DNA of 64,000 nt from Acidovorax sp. A79 (GTDB taxonomy: Bacteria > Pseudomonadota > Gammaproteobacteria > Burkholderiales > Burkholderiaceae_C): NCBI RefSeq assembly GCF_041154505.1, contig NZ_AP028672.1:5372501-5436500 (forward strand), written 5' to 3'. The notes under the pieces were generated by a model that saw only the letters and a list, made by a program, of their open reading frames with translations, searched no databases and was not told the DNA's origin. Shown here in pieces: positions 1 through 8,639 of the stretch (position 1 is its first letter; every line of letters begins with the position of its first letter). The translations under genes and the position numbers were made by a program.

Positions 1-1422
1 GCCCTGGCCGTGCGCGCCAGCCCCGACCTGAATGTGACCCTGTCGCTGGACGGTGGCGTGAACGACGATGCGCGCTACTTCGGCACCCCGCTGCGCAATG
101 GCGTGCTCGACGAGCGCCTGCGCCGCACCAATTTCAACGTGGCCGACTCGGTGGTCCAGTACGACGACCGCATCTGGCGCGCCAAGGTCGACTGGCAGGC
201 CGCCGCCGGCGTGCGCCTGCGCAACGAGACCTACCACCTGACCACCGACCGCCACTGGCGCAATGCCGAGGCCTATGCCTTCAACGCCGCCGGCACGGCC
301 GTGAACCGCAGCGACTACCTGGAGATCCTGCACGACCAGCAGCAGGCCGGCAACCGCCTCGACGCCGCGTTCGACGGCCACCTCGGCGGCATGAAGAACC
401 GCTTCATCGTGGGCCTGGACTGGTACCGCACCAGGCTGCTGCACACCAACAACTCCCCGTACGGCGGCGCGAGCACGGTGGACCCGTTCAATTTCGTCCC
501 GGGCGGCTTCATCAGCCCCGTGCCCACCCTCCCGGGCCGCGCGTCCGAACTCCAGACCACCGCGCTGTTCGCCGAGAACGCGCTCGACCTCACCAAGGAA
601 TGGAAGCTCGTGGCCGGCCTGCGCAGCGACCGCATGGAGCTTGACACCACCGACCTGCGCACGGGCGTGAACCTGGTCAAGAAGTATTCGCCCGTCACCG
701 GCCGCCTGGGCGCCGTGTGGTCGCCCAGCGAGGCGCTGTCGCTCTACGGCCAGTTCGGCACCGGCACCGACCCGCTGTCCGGCGCGCTGTCGCTGCCGGG
801 CGGCGGCAACACCTTCGACCTCACCAAGGGCCGCCAGGTCGAGGTCGGCGCCAAGGGCGCGGTGCCCGCCGTGCGCGGGGAGTGGACCGTGGCGCTGTAC
901 AAGATCGAAAAACGCAACCTGCTGTCACGCGACGCCGGCAACCCCAACCTCTCGCAGCAGGTGGGCCAGCAGTCCTCCACCGGCATCGAGCTGGCCTTCG
1001 CGGCCGAGCCCGTGCGCGGCTGGACCATCGACGCCAATGCCGCCTTGCTGCGTGCGCGTTACGACGCATTCAAGGAACTGGTCTCCGGCGCCCTGGTCTC
1101 GCGCGATGGCAACACGCCCACCGGCGTGCCCGAGCGCACCGCCAGCATCTGGACCACCTACCGCTTCCTGCCGCAGTGGCAGGCGGGTTTTGGCGCGCGC
1201 TACGTGGGCGCGCGCCAGGGCAACACCGCCAACACCACGCAACTGCCGTCGTATGTGGTGCTGGATGCCTCGCTGGCCTACGACCATTCGCGCAACCTCA
1301 AGCTCGGCCTGGCCGTGAAGAACCTGGCCGACCGCGACTATGCGCTGGCCGGCACGGCCAACGCGCGCTGGCTGCTGGGTGCGCCGCGCACCGTGCAGCT
1401 GACCGCGCGCGCAACGTTCTGA
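1..1422 (+). CDS. TonB-dependent siderophore-type receptor, C-terminal part (5' end outside window)
   Basis: This is the C-terminal two thirds of an outer-membrane beta-barrel receptor that imports iron-siderophore or similar ligands with energy from TonB-ExbBD. The reading frame is open from the first base, so the start, TonB box and plug domain lie upstream. About 470 residues of alternating aromatic/charged beta-strand sequence are visible, with the usual barrel spacing and a terminal phenylalanine (ending RATF), the signal for BamA-dependent insertion. The PepSY membrane protein follows after 28 nt, a common partner of siderophore receptors. Because cobalamin genes follow, a corrinoid ligand is possible, but the downstream PepSY protein favours a ferric siderophore; the ligand cannot be read from sequence. 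Confidence 0.88.
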   Translation, partial: ALAVRASPDLNVTLSLDGGVNDDARYFGTPLRNGVLDERLRRTNFNVADSVVQYDDRIWRAKVDWQAAAGVRLRNETYHLTTDRHWRNAEAYAFNAAGTAVNRSDYLEILHDQQQAGNRLDAAFDGHLGGMKNRFIVGLDWYRTRLLHTNNSPYGGASTVDPFNFVPGGFISPVPTLPGRASELQTTALFAENALDLTKEWKLVAGLRSDRMELDTTDLRTGVNLVKKYSPVTGRLGAVWSPSEALSLYGQFGTGTDPLSGALSLPGGGNTFDLTKGRQVEVGAKGAVPAVRGEWTVALYKIEKRNLLSRDAGNPNLSQQVGQQSSTGIELAFAAEPVRGWTIDANAALLRARYDAFKELVSGALVSRDGNTPTGVPERTASIWTTYRFLPQWQAGFGARYVGARQGNTANTTQLPSYVVLDASLAYDHSRNLKLGLAVKNLADRDYALAGTANARWLLGAPRTVQLTARATF

Positions 1423-1450
1423 TCGCGGCGAACCGGGCAAGGCGCGGCGC

Positions 1451-3037
1451 ATGCTGAAGAAGCTCGTCATCTTCGTGCACAAGTGGCTGGGCGTGGTGCT
1501 GGCGCTGTTCTTCCTCATGTGGTTCGTGAGCGGGGTGGTGCTGTACTTCGTGCCGTTCCCCAGCCTCACGGCGGCGGAGCGGCTGGCCGCCTTGCCCGCC
1601 CTGACGCTGGAAGGCCCGGGATGCTGCCTTGCGGCGCAGGATGCCGCCCAGCGCGCGGGGCTGCGGCCTGCGGTGGGCGGCGAGGCGCGCCTGGGCATGC
1701 TGGGCGATGCGCCGGTGTGGCGCCTGCTGGCCACGGAAGAGGCAGTGCCGGCACGCGCCGTGGCGCGTGCGCCGCAGCCCGATGCCAGGCCGCGCTGGCG
1801 CACCGTGGACGCGCGCAGCGGGACGCTGCTCGCGCCGCTGTCGCCGGACGCGGCCGCCCGGGTGGCCGAGGCCTTCAGCGGCCGCCGCGCCACGGGCACC
1901 GAGTGGGTCGAGCGCGACCAGTGGACGGTGCCGCAGGGCCTGGATGTGCACCGTCCCCTCATCAAGGTGCTGCTGGACGGCGATGACGGACTGCAGCTGT
2001 ACGTCTCGCCCGGCGCGGCAGAGGTGGTGCGCGACACGCGCCGCGCCGAACGCTTCTGGAACTGGGTGGGCGCCGTGCCGCACTGGATCTACCCCACCGT
2101 GCTGCGGCAGTTCCCCAGGGCCTGGCACCACGTGGTGGTGTGGCTTTCCATCCCCGGGGTGCTGCTGGCCGCCACGGGCATCGTGCTCGGCGTCTGGCAG
2201 CTGTTCCTGAACCGCCAGCGGTGGATTCCGTACCGCAGGTTCTGGATGCGCTGGCACCACATCCTGGGCCTGGTGGCCGCGGTGTTCACGCTCACCTGGA
2301 TGTTCTCGGGGTTGATGTCGATGAACCCGTTTGGCGTGTTCGGCGGCGCGGCTGTGGGGCCCCAGGCGCGGGCGCTGTGGGCCGGTGAGCCCGCCCCGCT
2401 CGGCCGGGGGCCACGGGATGCGGTGGTGCAGGCGGCGGCGCAGGGCATGGTCGTGCAGGAGCTGGATCTGCTGCGCATCGCGGGCCAGGCCTGGTACCGG
2501 GTGCGCGGCTGGGAATCCGCGGGCATTCCTTCACAATGGCTGGTGCGGGCGGATGGTCCGTCTGCCACCATGGCGCGGGCACTGCCCGACGCCATGCTGC
2601 GCGCGCGGCTGCAGATGCTGCGCCCCGAAGCACCGGCACCTGCCGTGGAGAAGATGGAGCACTACGACGACCTTTACTATGCGCGGCGCCAGGACGGCGC
2701 TGCCCTGCACACGCGGCCGCTGCCGGTGTGGCGTGCGCGCTGGGCCGATGACGGGGTGGCGGTGTATGCCGACCCGGCGTCGGGCCGCATCGTGCTGCGC
2801 ACCGACGCGGGCACGGCGTGGCAGCGCGTGCTGTACCACGGCCTGCACAGCCTGGATTTCGCGCCGCTGCTCGCGCGCCCTGTGCTACGCACCTGGCTGA
2901 TCGTCGGGCTTTCGCTGCTGGGTGTCGCGCTGTGTGCCACTTCGTGCGTGATCGCGTGGCGGGTGCTGGTGCCCCGGCGGCGCGCCGCCCGCGCCCAGGG
3001 GCCGGCCCGCGATGCGGGAGGCGCATGGACGGCGTAG
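1451..3037 (+). CDS. PepSY-associated transmembrane protein (iron-uptake associated)
   Basis: A 528-residue inner-membrane protein of the PepSY-TM family. A first helix lies at about residues 5-30 (after an HKWLG motif typical of the family), two more around 220-245 and 270-295, and a last helix at about 480-505; between them are large periplasmic loops with PepSY-like repeats. Relatives sit beside TonB-dependent ferric-siderophore receptors and are thought to take part in periplasmic ferric reduction or siderophore processing. Here it follows the receptor gene by 28 nt and its last 13 nt overlap the start of cbiB, so receptor, PepSY protein and cobalamin genes may share a transcript. The start is the ATG that gives the canonical MLKKLVxxxHKWLG N-terminus. 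Confidence 0.85.
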   Translation: MLKKLVIFVHKWLGVVLALFFLMWFVSGVVLYFVPFPSLTAAERLAALPALTLEGPGCCLAAQDAAQRAGLRPAVGGEARLGMLGDAPVWRLLATEEAVPARAVARAPQPDARPRWRTVDARSGTLLAPLSPDAAARVAEAFSGRRATGTEWVERDQWTVPQGLDVHRPLIKVLLDGDDGLQLYVSPGAAEVVRDTRRAERFWNWVGAVPHWIYPTVLRQFPRAWHHVVVWLSIPGVLLAATGIVLGVWQLFLNRQRWIPYRRFWMRWHHILGLVAAVFTLTWMFSGLMSMNPFGVFGGAAVGPQARALWAGEPAPLGRGPRDAVVQAAAQGMVVQELDLLRIAGQAWYRVRGWESAGIPSQWLVRADGPSATMARALPDAMLRARLQMLRPEAPAPAVEKMEHYDDLYYARRQDGAALHTRPLPVWRARWADDGVAVYADPASGRIVLRTDAGTAWQRVLYHGLHSLDFAPLLARPVLRTWLIVGLSLLGVALCATSCVIAWRVLVPRRRAARAQGPARDAGGAWTA

Positions 3038-4017
3038 TCGCGGGGCTGGTTCCCGGCGCGGGCTGGGCCGCATGGCGCGTGCTGGTGTGGGTACCCGCGT
3101 TGGCCCTGGTGATCGACTGGTGGCTGGGCGAGCCGCCCGCGGCCTGGCACCCCGTGGTGTGGATGGGCAAGGCGCTGCAGCGCGGGGGCGAGCGGCTGGC
3201 CCCCACGGTGCCCGTGGCGCAGGATTGGAGATGTTTTTGGCTTGCAGCGCTTGTCTGGTGTGCGCTGGCAGCTATTGTTTTGATAGTTTCCGAGATGTTG
3301 CAGCATGCGGCGTTCGCACTGCATGAACTGCTTGCCGCGGCCGTGCTGGCCTTTCTGCTCAAGCCCTTGCTCGCCTGGCGCATGCTGCGCGACGAGGTGC
3401 TGGCGGTGGAGGTGGCGCTGGGCCAGTCGCTGCCCGAAGGGCGCGCGCGCCTGTCGCGGCTGGTGAGCCGGGACGTGAGCGCCCTGAGCGCTGTCGAGGT
3501 GCGGGAATCGGCCATCGAATCGCTGGCCGAGAACCTCAACGATTCGGTGGTGGCGCCCCTGTTCTGGTTCGTGCTGCTGGGCCTGCCCGGTGCCGCGCTG
3601 TACCGGTTTGCCAACACGGCCGATGCCATGTGGGGCTACCCCGGCATGCGCGGGGGGCGCTACTGGCAGTGGGCGGGCAAATGGGCCGCGCATGCCGATG
3701 ATGTCCTGTCGTGGCTGCCGGCGCGCATCACCGCCTTGCTGCTGGTGGCCGGCGCACGCGGCATGCGGCTGCGCACGCTGGCGCGCCAGGCCCGCAAGAC
3801 GCCTTCGCCCAACAGCGGCTGGCCGATGGCGGCCATGGCGCTGGCGCTCGGGGTGCGGCTGGCCAAGCCCGGCGTGTACACGCTGCATGGCGCGGGCCGC
3901 GCGGCCGGTCCGCTGGATACGCGGCGCGCGGCGCGCCTGGGCGGCAACGCGGTGCTGGCGCTGGTTCCGCTGCTGGCGGCCGCCCAGTTGCTGCTGGTGA
4001 TGGTGTGCGCGGCATGA
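3025..4017 (+). CDS. cbiB: Adenosylcobinamide-phosphate synthase CbiB/CobD family
   Basis: A 330-residue multi-helix membrane protein that joins adenosylcobyric acid to (R)-1-amino-2-propanol phosphate, giving adenosylcobinamide phosphate. Family hallmarks seen are the N-terminal DWWLGEPPxxxHPVVWMGK segment, the ESAIESLAENLNDSVVAPLF segment and the WGYPGMRGGRYWQWAGKWAAHADD segment. The ATG at 3025 overlaps the end of the PepSY gene; longer upstream extensions are not family-like. It ends in an ATGA overlap with the next gene. Odd point: residues about 68-89, the second membrane segment, are encoded by a copy of the dispersed repeat found six more times in the window; its local codons (including ATA and several TTT/GTT) are unlike the rest of the gene. 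Confidence 0.93.
   Translation: MDGVVAGLVPGAGWAAWRVLVWVPALALVIDWWLGEPPAAWHPVVWMGKALQRGGERLAPTVPVAQDWRCFWLAALVWCALAAIVLIVSEMLQHAAFALHELLAAAVLAFLLKPLLAWRMLRDEVLAVEVALGQSLPEGRARLSRLVSRDVSALSAVEVRESAIESLAENLNDSVVAPLFWFVLLGLPGAALYRFANTADAMWGYPGMRGGRYWQWAGKWAAHADDVLSWLPARITALLLVAGARGMRLRTLARQARKTPSPNSGWPMAAMALALGVRLAKPGVYTLHGAGRAAGPLDTRRAARLGGNAVLALVPLLAAAQLLLVMVCAA
3226..3290 (+). repeat. Dispersed short repeat, copy A (inside cbiB)
   Basis: AT-rich island carrying the features of the repeat family in this window: an AGCGCTTG half, a short spacer, a GCGCTGG half, then AGCTATTGTTTTGATAG. Unlike the other six copies, which lie between genes or at gene ends, it is wholly inside an open reading frame and is translated as a hydrophobic segment of CbiB. 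Confidence 0.7.
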
Positions 4018-5072
4018 GCGGGCCCCTGCGCTGGAGCGCGGCCGCCCCCGAGCACGGCGGGCCGGATGCGATGGGCGCCGCGCTCCATGACTTCTCCACC
4101 AACAGCAATGCCTGCGGGCCATGCCCGGGGGCGCTGCATGCCGTGCGGGCGGCCGATGCCACCCGCTACCCCGACCCGGCCTACACCGCCCTGCGCGAGG
4201 GCCTGGGGGCATTCCACGGCGTGGCCCCCCGGCGCATCGTGCTGGCGGGCGGCGCCAGCGAGTTCATCCACCGCATCACTGCGCTGGCCGTGCAGCAGGG
4301 CTGCGTGCAGGTCGCGTTGCCCGCGCACAGCTATGGCGACTACGCCCAGGCCGCGCAGGCGCGGGGCCTGGCACTGGCGCGCGCAGGCGAAGCGGGCGCG
4401 GGCCTGGCGGACTCGGCGGGCTTGCAATGGGCCTGCGACCCTTCCAGTCCCCTGGGCCGGCCAGACCCCGCCGCGCATGTTTGGCATGCGCCGGCCGATG
4501 GCGGCGTCCCCGGCGGCCTGCGCGTGCTCGACTGCGCCTACGCGCCCCTGCGGCTGGAGGGCCCGGGCGCCTGGACCGGCCGGCCCGCCACCACCCCGGC
4601 CCATTGCTGGCAGGTGTGGACGCCGAACAAGGCACTGGGCCTCACCGGCGTGCGTGCGGCCTATGCCGTGGCGCCCGCGGGTGCCGAAGGGCAGGTGGAC
4701 ACACTGGTCGCGCTGGCTCCCTCGTGGCCGCTGGGCGCGCACGGCGTGGCCCTGCTGCAGGCCTGGCTGGACCCCGCCGTGCAGCAGTGGGTGGTGGGCA
4801 GCCTTGCCACCCTGCGCGACTGGAAAGCGCGCCAGCTGGCGCTGTGCGCGGGCCTGGGCTGGGCGGTGCGGGCGAGCAGCCAGGCCAACTACTTCTGCGC
4901 CCGGCCTGACGGCGGGCCCGATCCCCAGTCCCTGGCCGAACGGCTGGCCGGGCTGCGCGGCCAGGGCATCAAGCTGCGCGACTGCACCTCGTTCGGCCTG
5001 CCGGGCCATGTGCGGCTGGGGGTGCTGCCGCCAGCGTCGCAACAGGCTTTGCTGCAGGCATGGGGGCGCTGA
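4014..5072 (+). CDS. cobC: Threonine-phosphate decarboxylase, cobalamin pathway (CobC/CobD)
   Basis: A 352-residue PLP enzyme of the class I aminotransferase fold that decarboxylates L-threonine O-3-phosphate to (R)-1-amino-2-propanol phosphate, the linker used by CbiB. Visible landmarks are the N-terminal DFSTNSNACGPCP region, matching the substrate loop of the family, the RYPDPAYTALREGLG segment and the PLP-lysine site PNKALGLTG near residue 205. The ATG overlaps the cbiB stop codon (ATGA), implying translational coupling. Both the CobC (Pseudomonas) and CobD (Salmonella) names are in use; note that in the Pseudomonas naming cobD is the CbiB homologue. Confidence 0.9.
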   Translation: MSGPLRWSAAAPEHGGPDAMGAALHDFSTNSNACGPCPGALHAVRAADATRYPDPAYTALREGLGAFHGVAPRRIVLAGGASEFIHRITALAVQQGCVQVALPAHSYGDYAQAAQARGLALARAGEAGAGLADSAGLQWACDPSSPLGRPDPAAHVWHAPADGGVPGGLRVLDCAYAPLRLEGPGAWTGRPATTPAHCWQVWTPNKALGLTGVRAAYAVAPAGAEGQVDTLVALAPSWPLGAHGVALLQAWLDPAVQQWVVGSLATLRDWKARQLALCAGLGWAVRASSQANYFCARPDGGPDPQSLAERLAGLRGQGIKLRDCTSFGLPGHVRLGVLPPASQQALLQAWGR

Positions 5073-5152
5073 TCCCGCGCCGCGCGGGCGCTACCATGCC
5101 GGATTCATCCATGCATCTTCCTCTCCCTATCTCTTCAGGAGGCCCGGCCCCC

Positions 5153-5938
5153 GTGCGAACCATCACCGTCACCCGCTACGTCACGCCGCTGCGTGAAGGC
5201 GGATCCATGCCCGCCGTGGTCGAAGGCGACGACCTCGGGCTGTACGTGCTCAAGTTCCGGGGGGCGGGGCAGGGCGTGCGCGCCCTCCTGGCCGAGCTCA
5301 TTTCCGGGGGGCTGGCGCGGGCCCTGGGCTTGCCCGTGCCCGAGATCGTGCTCGCCCAGCTGGACACGGGCCTGGCCCAGACCGAGCCCGACCCCGAGAT
5401 CCAGGACCTGGTGCGCGCCAGCGGCGGTCTCAACGTGGGGCTCGACTACCTGTCGGGCGCGCTCAACTTCGACCCCGCGGTGGACGAGGTTTCCGAGGAC
5501 TTCGCCTCGCGCCTGGTCTGGTTCGATGCCCTGGTGGCCAATGTGGACCGCACGGCGCGCAACACCAACCTGCTCGTGTGGCACCGCAAGCCCTGGCTCA
5601 TCGACCATGGCGCCTCGCTCACCTTCCACCATGCGTGGAATGGCGCGGTGGCGCAGCCCGCCAGGCCTTTCGCGCCGATTGCCGACCATGTGCTGCTGCA
5701 CCGCGCCACGGCCATCGGCGAGGTGGACGGCGAACTGGCGGCGCTGCTCACGCGCGAGGTGCTCACGGGCATCCTGGCGGATGTGCCCGATGAATTCCTG
5801 GCCTTGGCCGGCGCCGAGCATGCCGAGGGCCCGCTGTCGGCCCCGGCCAGCCATCGCCAGGCCTATGTGGACCATTTCGCGGCGCGCATCGCGGGGCGCG
5901 AGGCCTGGGTGAAGGGGGCCATCGATGCACGCGGCTGA
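5153..5938 (+). CDS. HipA-like kinase-fold protein (HipA_2 family)
   Basis: A 261-residue protein of the compact HipA-like family that is regularly paired with a DUF3037 protein. The kinase-like core is visible: a lysine in VLKFRGAGQG near residue 33, a catalytic-loop-like NVDRTARNTNLL and a metal-site IDHGASL. I chose the GTG at 5153 because a perfect AGGAGG lies ten bases upstream and because the family normally begins with RTxxVTRYVTPLREGGS; ATGs at 5096 and 5111 are in frame but lack this support. The gene overlaps the DUF3037 gene by 14 nt. It stands inside the cobalamin genes, 80 nt after cobC. Substrate and function are unknown; full HipA toxins are longer and have a HipB partner, which is not seen here. 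Confidence 0.85.
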   Translation: MRTITVTRYVTPLREGGSMPAVVEGDDLGLYVLKFRGAGQGVRALLAELISGGLARALGLPVPEIVLAQLDTGLAQTEPDPEIQDLVRASGGLNVGLDYLSGALNFDPAVDEVSEDFASRLVWFDALVANVDRTARNTNLLVWHRKPWLIDHGASLTFHHAWNGAVAQPARPFAPIADHVLLHRATAIGEVDGELAALLTREVLTGILADVPDEFLALAGAEHAEGPLSAPASHRQAYVDHFAARIAGREAWVKGAIDARG

Positions 5939-6317
5939 GGTGTACGACTACGCCATCGTGCGTGTGGTGCCGCGCGTGGAGCGCGAGGAGTTCATCAACG
6001 CGGGCGTGATCCTCTCGTGCCAGCGCAGCGGCTTCCTGCAGGCCGCCATCGCGCTCGACGAGGCGCGCCTGCTGGCCATCGACCCGCGGGCCGACATCGA
6101 CACCGTGCGCCGCCACTTGGCGGCCATCGTGGCCATTTGCGCCGGGGACGAGGGCTGCGGGCCGATTGCGCGGCTGCCCTACCGCTCGCGCTTTCACTGG
6201 CTCACCGCCAGGCGCAGTGCCGTCATCCAGACATCGCCCGTGCACACCGGCCGCTGCACCGACGCGGCGGCGGCGCTCGACCACATCATGGACCGCATGG
6301 TGAGGCCCCTGCCTTGA
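5925..6317 (+). CDS. DUF3037 domain protein
   Basis: A 130-residue protein that matches the DUF3037 family along its length: YDYAIVRVVPRVEREEFINAG at the N-terminus, a central region with spaced acidic and arginine residues, and a C-terminal HTGRC segment followed by a helix. It starts 14 nt before the end of the HipA-like gene, and its stop codon overlaps a possible TTG start of cobQ, so it is almost certainly co-translated with both. The family has no established biochemical role. Recurrent pairing with the HipA-like protein suggests the two act together, possibly as kinase and partner; that is inference. Confidence 0.85.
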   Translation: MHAAEVYDYAIVRVVPRVEREEFINAGVILSCQRSGFLQAAIALDEARLLAIDPRADIDTVRRHLAAIVAICAGDEGCGPIARLPYRSRFHWLTARRSAVIQTSPVHTGRCTDAAAALDHIMDRMVRPLP

Positions 6318-6337
6318 ACGCATCCACTTCTCCGCGC

Positions 6338-7819
6338 ATGGCGCGCTGCGTGATGGTGCTGGGCACCACCAGCGGCGCCGGCAAGAGCTGGCTCACCACC
6401 GCGCTGTGCCGCCACTACAGCAACCTGGGCCTGAAGGTCGCGCCGTTCAAGGCGCAGAACATGAGCAACAACGCGCGCGTCGTGCCCGGCCCCGGCGGGT
6501 TGCTGGGCGAGATCGGCAGCGCGCAGTACTTCCAGGCCCTCGCGGCCCGCGCCGGGCCCGAGGTGCGCATGAACCCACTGCTGCTCAAGCCCGAGGCCGA
6601 CACGCACAGCCAGGTCGTGCTGATGGGGCAGGTGAGCGCGGAGCTCACGGCCATGCCCTGGCGCGGCCGCAGCGAAAAGGTGTGGCCGCAGATCGCCGCC
6701 GCGCTCGATGCGCTGCGCGCCGAAAACGACGTGGTGGTGATCGAAGGCGCGGGCTCGCCCGCCGAGATCAACCTGCACGCCAGCGACATCGTGAACATGC
6801 GCGTCGCGCGCCATGCCGGCGCCCGCTGCCTGCTGGTGACCGACATCGACCGGGGCGGCGCCTTTGCGCACCTGTACGGCACCTGGGCGCTGCTGCCCGA
6901 GGACGAGCGCGCACTGATCCATGGATTCGTGCTCAACAAGTTCCGCGGCGATGCCCGCCTGCTGGCGCCCGCGCCGCAGATGCTGCAGGACCTGACCGGC
7001 GTGCCCACCGTGGCAACGGTGCCGATGCACTGGCGCCACGGCCTGCCCGAGGAGGATGGCGTGTTCGACGACCGCAGCACCTCGGCCGGCACCGTGCACA
7101 CCACCGTGGCCGTGGTGGCCTATCCGCGCATCAGCAACCTCGACGAGTTCCAGCCCCTGAAGAACGTGCCCGGCGTGCGCCTGCTGTGGGCGCGCAGCCC
7201 GGCCGACCTGGGCGGCCTGAAGCCCACGGACTGGGTGGTGCTGCCCGGCTCCAAGGCGACGGCCGCCGACCTGGCCTGGCTGCGCGCGCAGGGGCTGGAC
7301 CAGTCCATCGCGGCCCATGCCGCGCGCGGCGGGGCCGTGCTGGGGGTGTGTGGCGGCCTGCAGATGCTGGGCGAGGCGCTGATCGACACCGAGGGCATCG
7401 ACGGCAATGCGCCCGGCCTGGGCCTGCTGCCGCTGGTCACCGCCTTCGCGCGCGACAAGACGGTGCGGCTCACGCGCGCGCGTTGCGGTGCGCTGCCGGG
7501 CGCCTGGGGGGCGCTGTCGGGGGTGGAGGTGGCGGGCTATGAAATCCACCACGGCCAGACCGCGCAGCACCCGGCCATGGCGGCCAAGGGCGATGTGGCG
7601 CACGAGGTGATGCCAGGCCTGGCCTGGAGCAATGTGGCGGGCAATGTGCTGGGGGTGTACCTGCACGGCCTGTTCGAGGACGGGGCGGCGCTCCAGGCGC
7701 TGTTCGGTGCGCGGCTCGCCGCGCCGGTGCCCACGCTCGACAGCGTGTTCGACGGCCTGGCGCACGCCATCGGCCCCTGTTTCACGCCCGGGGTGCTGGA
7801 TGCGCTGGTGGCCGCGTAG
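6338..7819 (+). CDS. cobQ: Cobyric acid synthase
   Basis: A 493-residue ATP- and glutamine-dependent enzyme that amidates four carboxyl side chains of adenosylcobyrinic acid a,c-diamide to give cobyric acid. The N-terminal dethiobiotin-synthetase-like domain starts MVLGTTSGAGKS, a P-loop, and continues with the PFKAQNMSNNA motif. The C-terminal class I glutaminase domain has the nucleophile in GVCGGLQMLG and a late YLHGLFED histidine. The ATG at 6338 is the best start; a TTG at 6314 overlaps the DUF3037 stop and would add eight residues. The next step genes in the window are cbiB and cobT, so this cluster covers the late, lower-ligand half of the pathway. Confidence 0.93.
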   Translation: MARCVMVLGTTSGAGKSWLTTALCRHYSNLGLKVAPFKAQNMSNNARVVPGPGGLLGEIGSAQYFQALAARAGPEVRMNPLLLKPEADTHSQVVLMGQVSAELTAMPWRGRSEKVWPQIAAALDALRAENDVVVIEGAGSPAEINLHASDIVNMRVARHAGARCLLVTDIDRGGAFAHLYGTWALLPEDERALIHGFVLNKFRGDARLLAPAPQMLQDLTGVPTVATVPMHWRHGLPEEDGVFDDRSTSAGTVHTTVAVVAYPRISNLDEFQPLKNVPGVRLLWARSPADLGGLKPTDWVVLPGSKATAADLAWLRAQGLDQSIAAHAARGGAVLGVCGGLQMLGEALIDTEGIDGNAPGLGLLPLVTAFARDKTVRLTRARCGALPGAWGALSGVEVAGYEIHHGQTAQHPAMAAKGDVAHEVMPGLAWSNVAGNVLGVYLHGLFEDGAALQALFGARLAAPVPTLDSVFDGLAHAIGPCFTPGVLDALVAA

Positions 7820-7847
7820 GGCTGCCGCGGTGGCGGGCCTCGGCGCT

Positions 7848-8639
7848 TTACACCCGTTCGCAGTGGTATGCGAGCGTGGTGTACGGGAAGCGCACGGTGC
7901 CCTGCCCGCGCAGCGCGGGGTGGTGGGCGATGAGTGCCTCGATCCGTGCGCGCACCTGGGCCCGCTCGCTGTCGGGCAGGGCGGCGATGAAGCTCACCGA
8001 CATGAAGCGGTCCATGATGACCTGCTGTGGCGGCCCCACATGCTCATGCGGCAGCCGGGTCTCGGCCAGTGGGCTGAAGCCGGGGTGCGGGAAGGGCCGG
8101 CGCCAGTCGCCCTTGTAGAAGCGCGGCGCATCGCCCTCGAAGGGCGTGATGATGTCCGTGAGTTCCGCCACCCAGTCCACCGATTCGTCGCGCACATTCC
8201 ACACCAGGCCAAGCCGGCCGCCGGGGCGCAGCACGCGGTGGAATTCATCCAGAGACTCGTTCGTGGCAAACCAGTGGAAGGCCTGCGCACAGACCAGGGC
8301 ATCGAGCGCGCCGGACGGCAGCGGAATGGCCTGGGCCGTTCCCGCCACGGCGCGCACCGTGGGCAATTGCAGGGCATCGATCCTGGCGCGCATCGCATCC
8401 ACGGGCTCCACGCCCACCACACCGGCCCCGGTGGCCGCGAGCAGCGCGGTGAACTTGCCCGTGCCCGCGCCCACATCGGCCACCTGGCGGCCGGGGCCCA
8501 GGCCCAGGGTCTGCCCCAGCCAGGCCGACAGCGCCGCCGGGTAGTCGGGCCGGCCGCGCGCGTATGTCTGGGCCTCATTCGCATAACCCCGCTGTGCCGC
8601 TGCGTGCACGGCATCTTTCTTCGTGTTCTCTACCACCAT
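7848..8639 (-). CDS. Class I SAM-dependent methyltransferase
   Basis: A 263-residue methyltransferase of the UbiE/type-11 fold. Motif I is VADVGAGTGKFT, followed by the acidic VVGVEPVDAM strand, and the N-terminus has the YARGRPDYP segment common in this subgroup. Its substrate cannot be inferred. The gene converges on cobQ and diverges from cobT. Start choice is unsettled: the ATG at 8639 has an AAAGG about ten bases upstream, but its complement overlaps the cobT ATG; an ATG at 8654 (five residues longer) also has a GGTGGAA upstream. Its position among cobalamin genes does not by itself make it a corrin methyltransferase, and it lacks the CobA/CbiL-type architecture. Confidence 0.78.
   Translation of the reverse strand: MVVENTKKDAVHAAAQRGYANEAQTYARGRPDYPAALSAWLGQTLGLGPGRQVADVGAGTGKFTALLAATGAGVVGVEPVDAMRARIDALQLPTVRAVAGTAQAIPLPSGALDALVCAQAFHWFATNESLDEFHRVLRPGGRLGLVWNVRDESVDWVAELTDIITPFEGDAPRFYKGDWRRPFPHPGFSPLAETRLPHEHVGPPQQVIMDRFMSVSFIAALPDSERAQVRARIEALIAHHPALRGQGTVRFPYTTLAYHCERV

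Noticed and set aside
5153..5938. HipA-like gene as a classical HipAB toxin
   Set aside because: The protein is about 260 residues against about 440 for HipA, and no HipB-type helix-turn-helix gene is adjacent; the partner is DUF3037.
7848..8639. Methyltransferase as a corrin-ring methylase
   Set aside because: UbiE-type fold and motifs, not the tetrapyrrole methylase fold; proximity to cobalamin genes alone is not enough.
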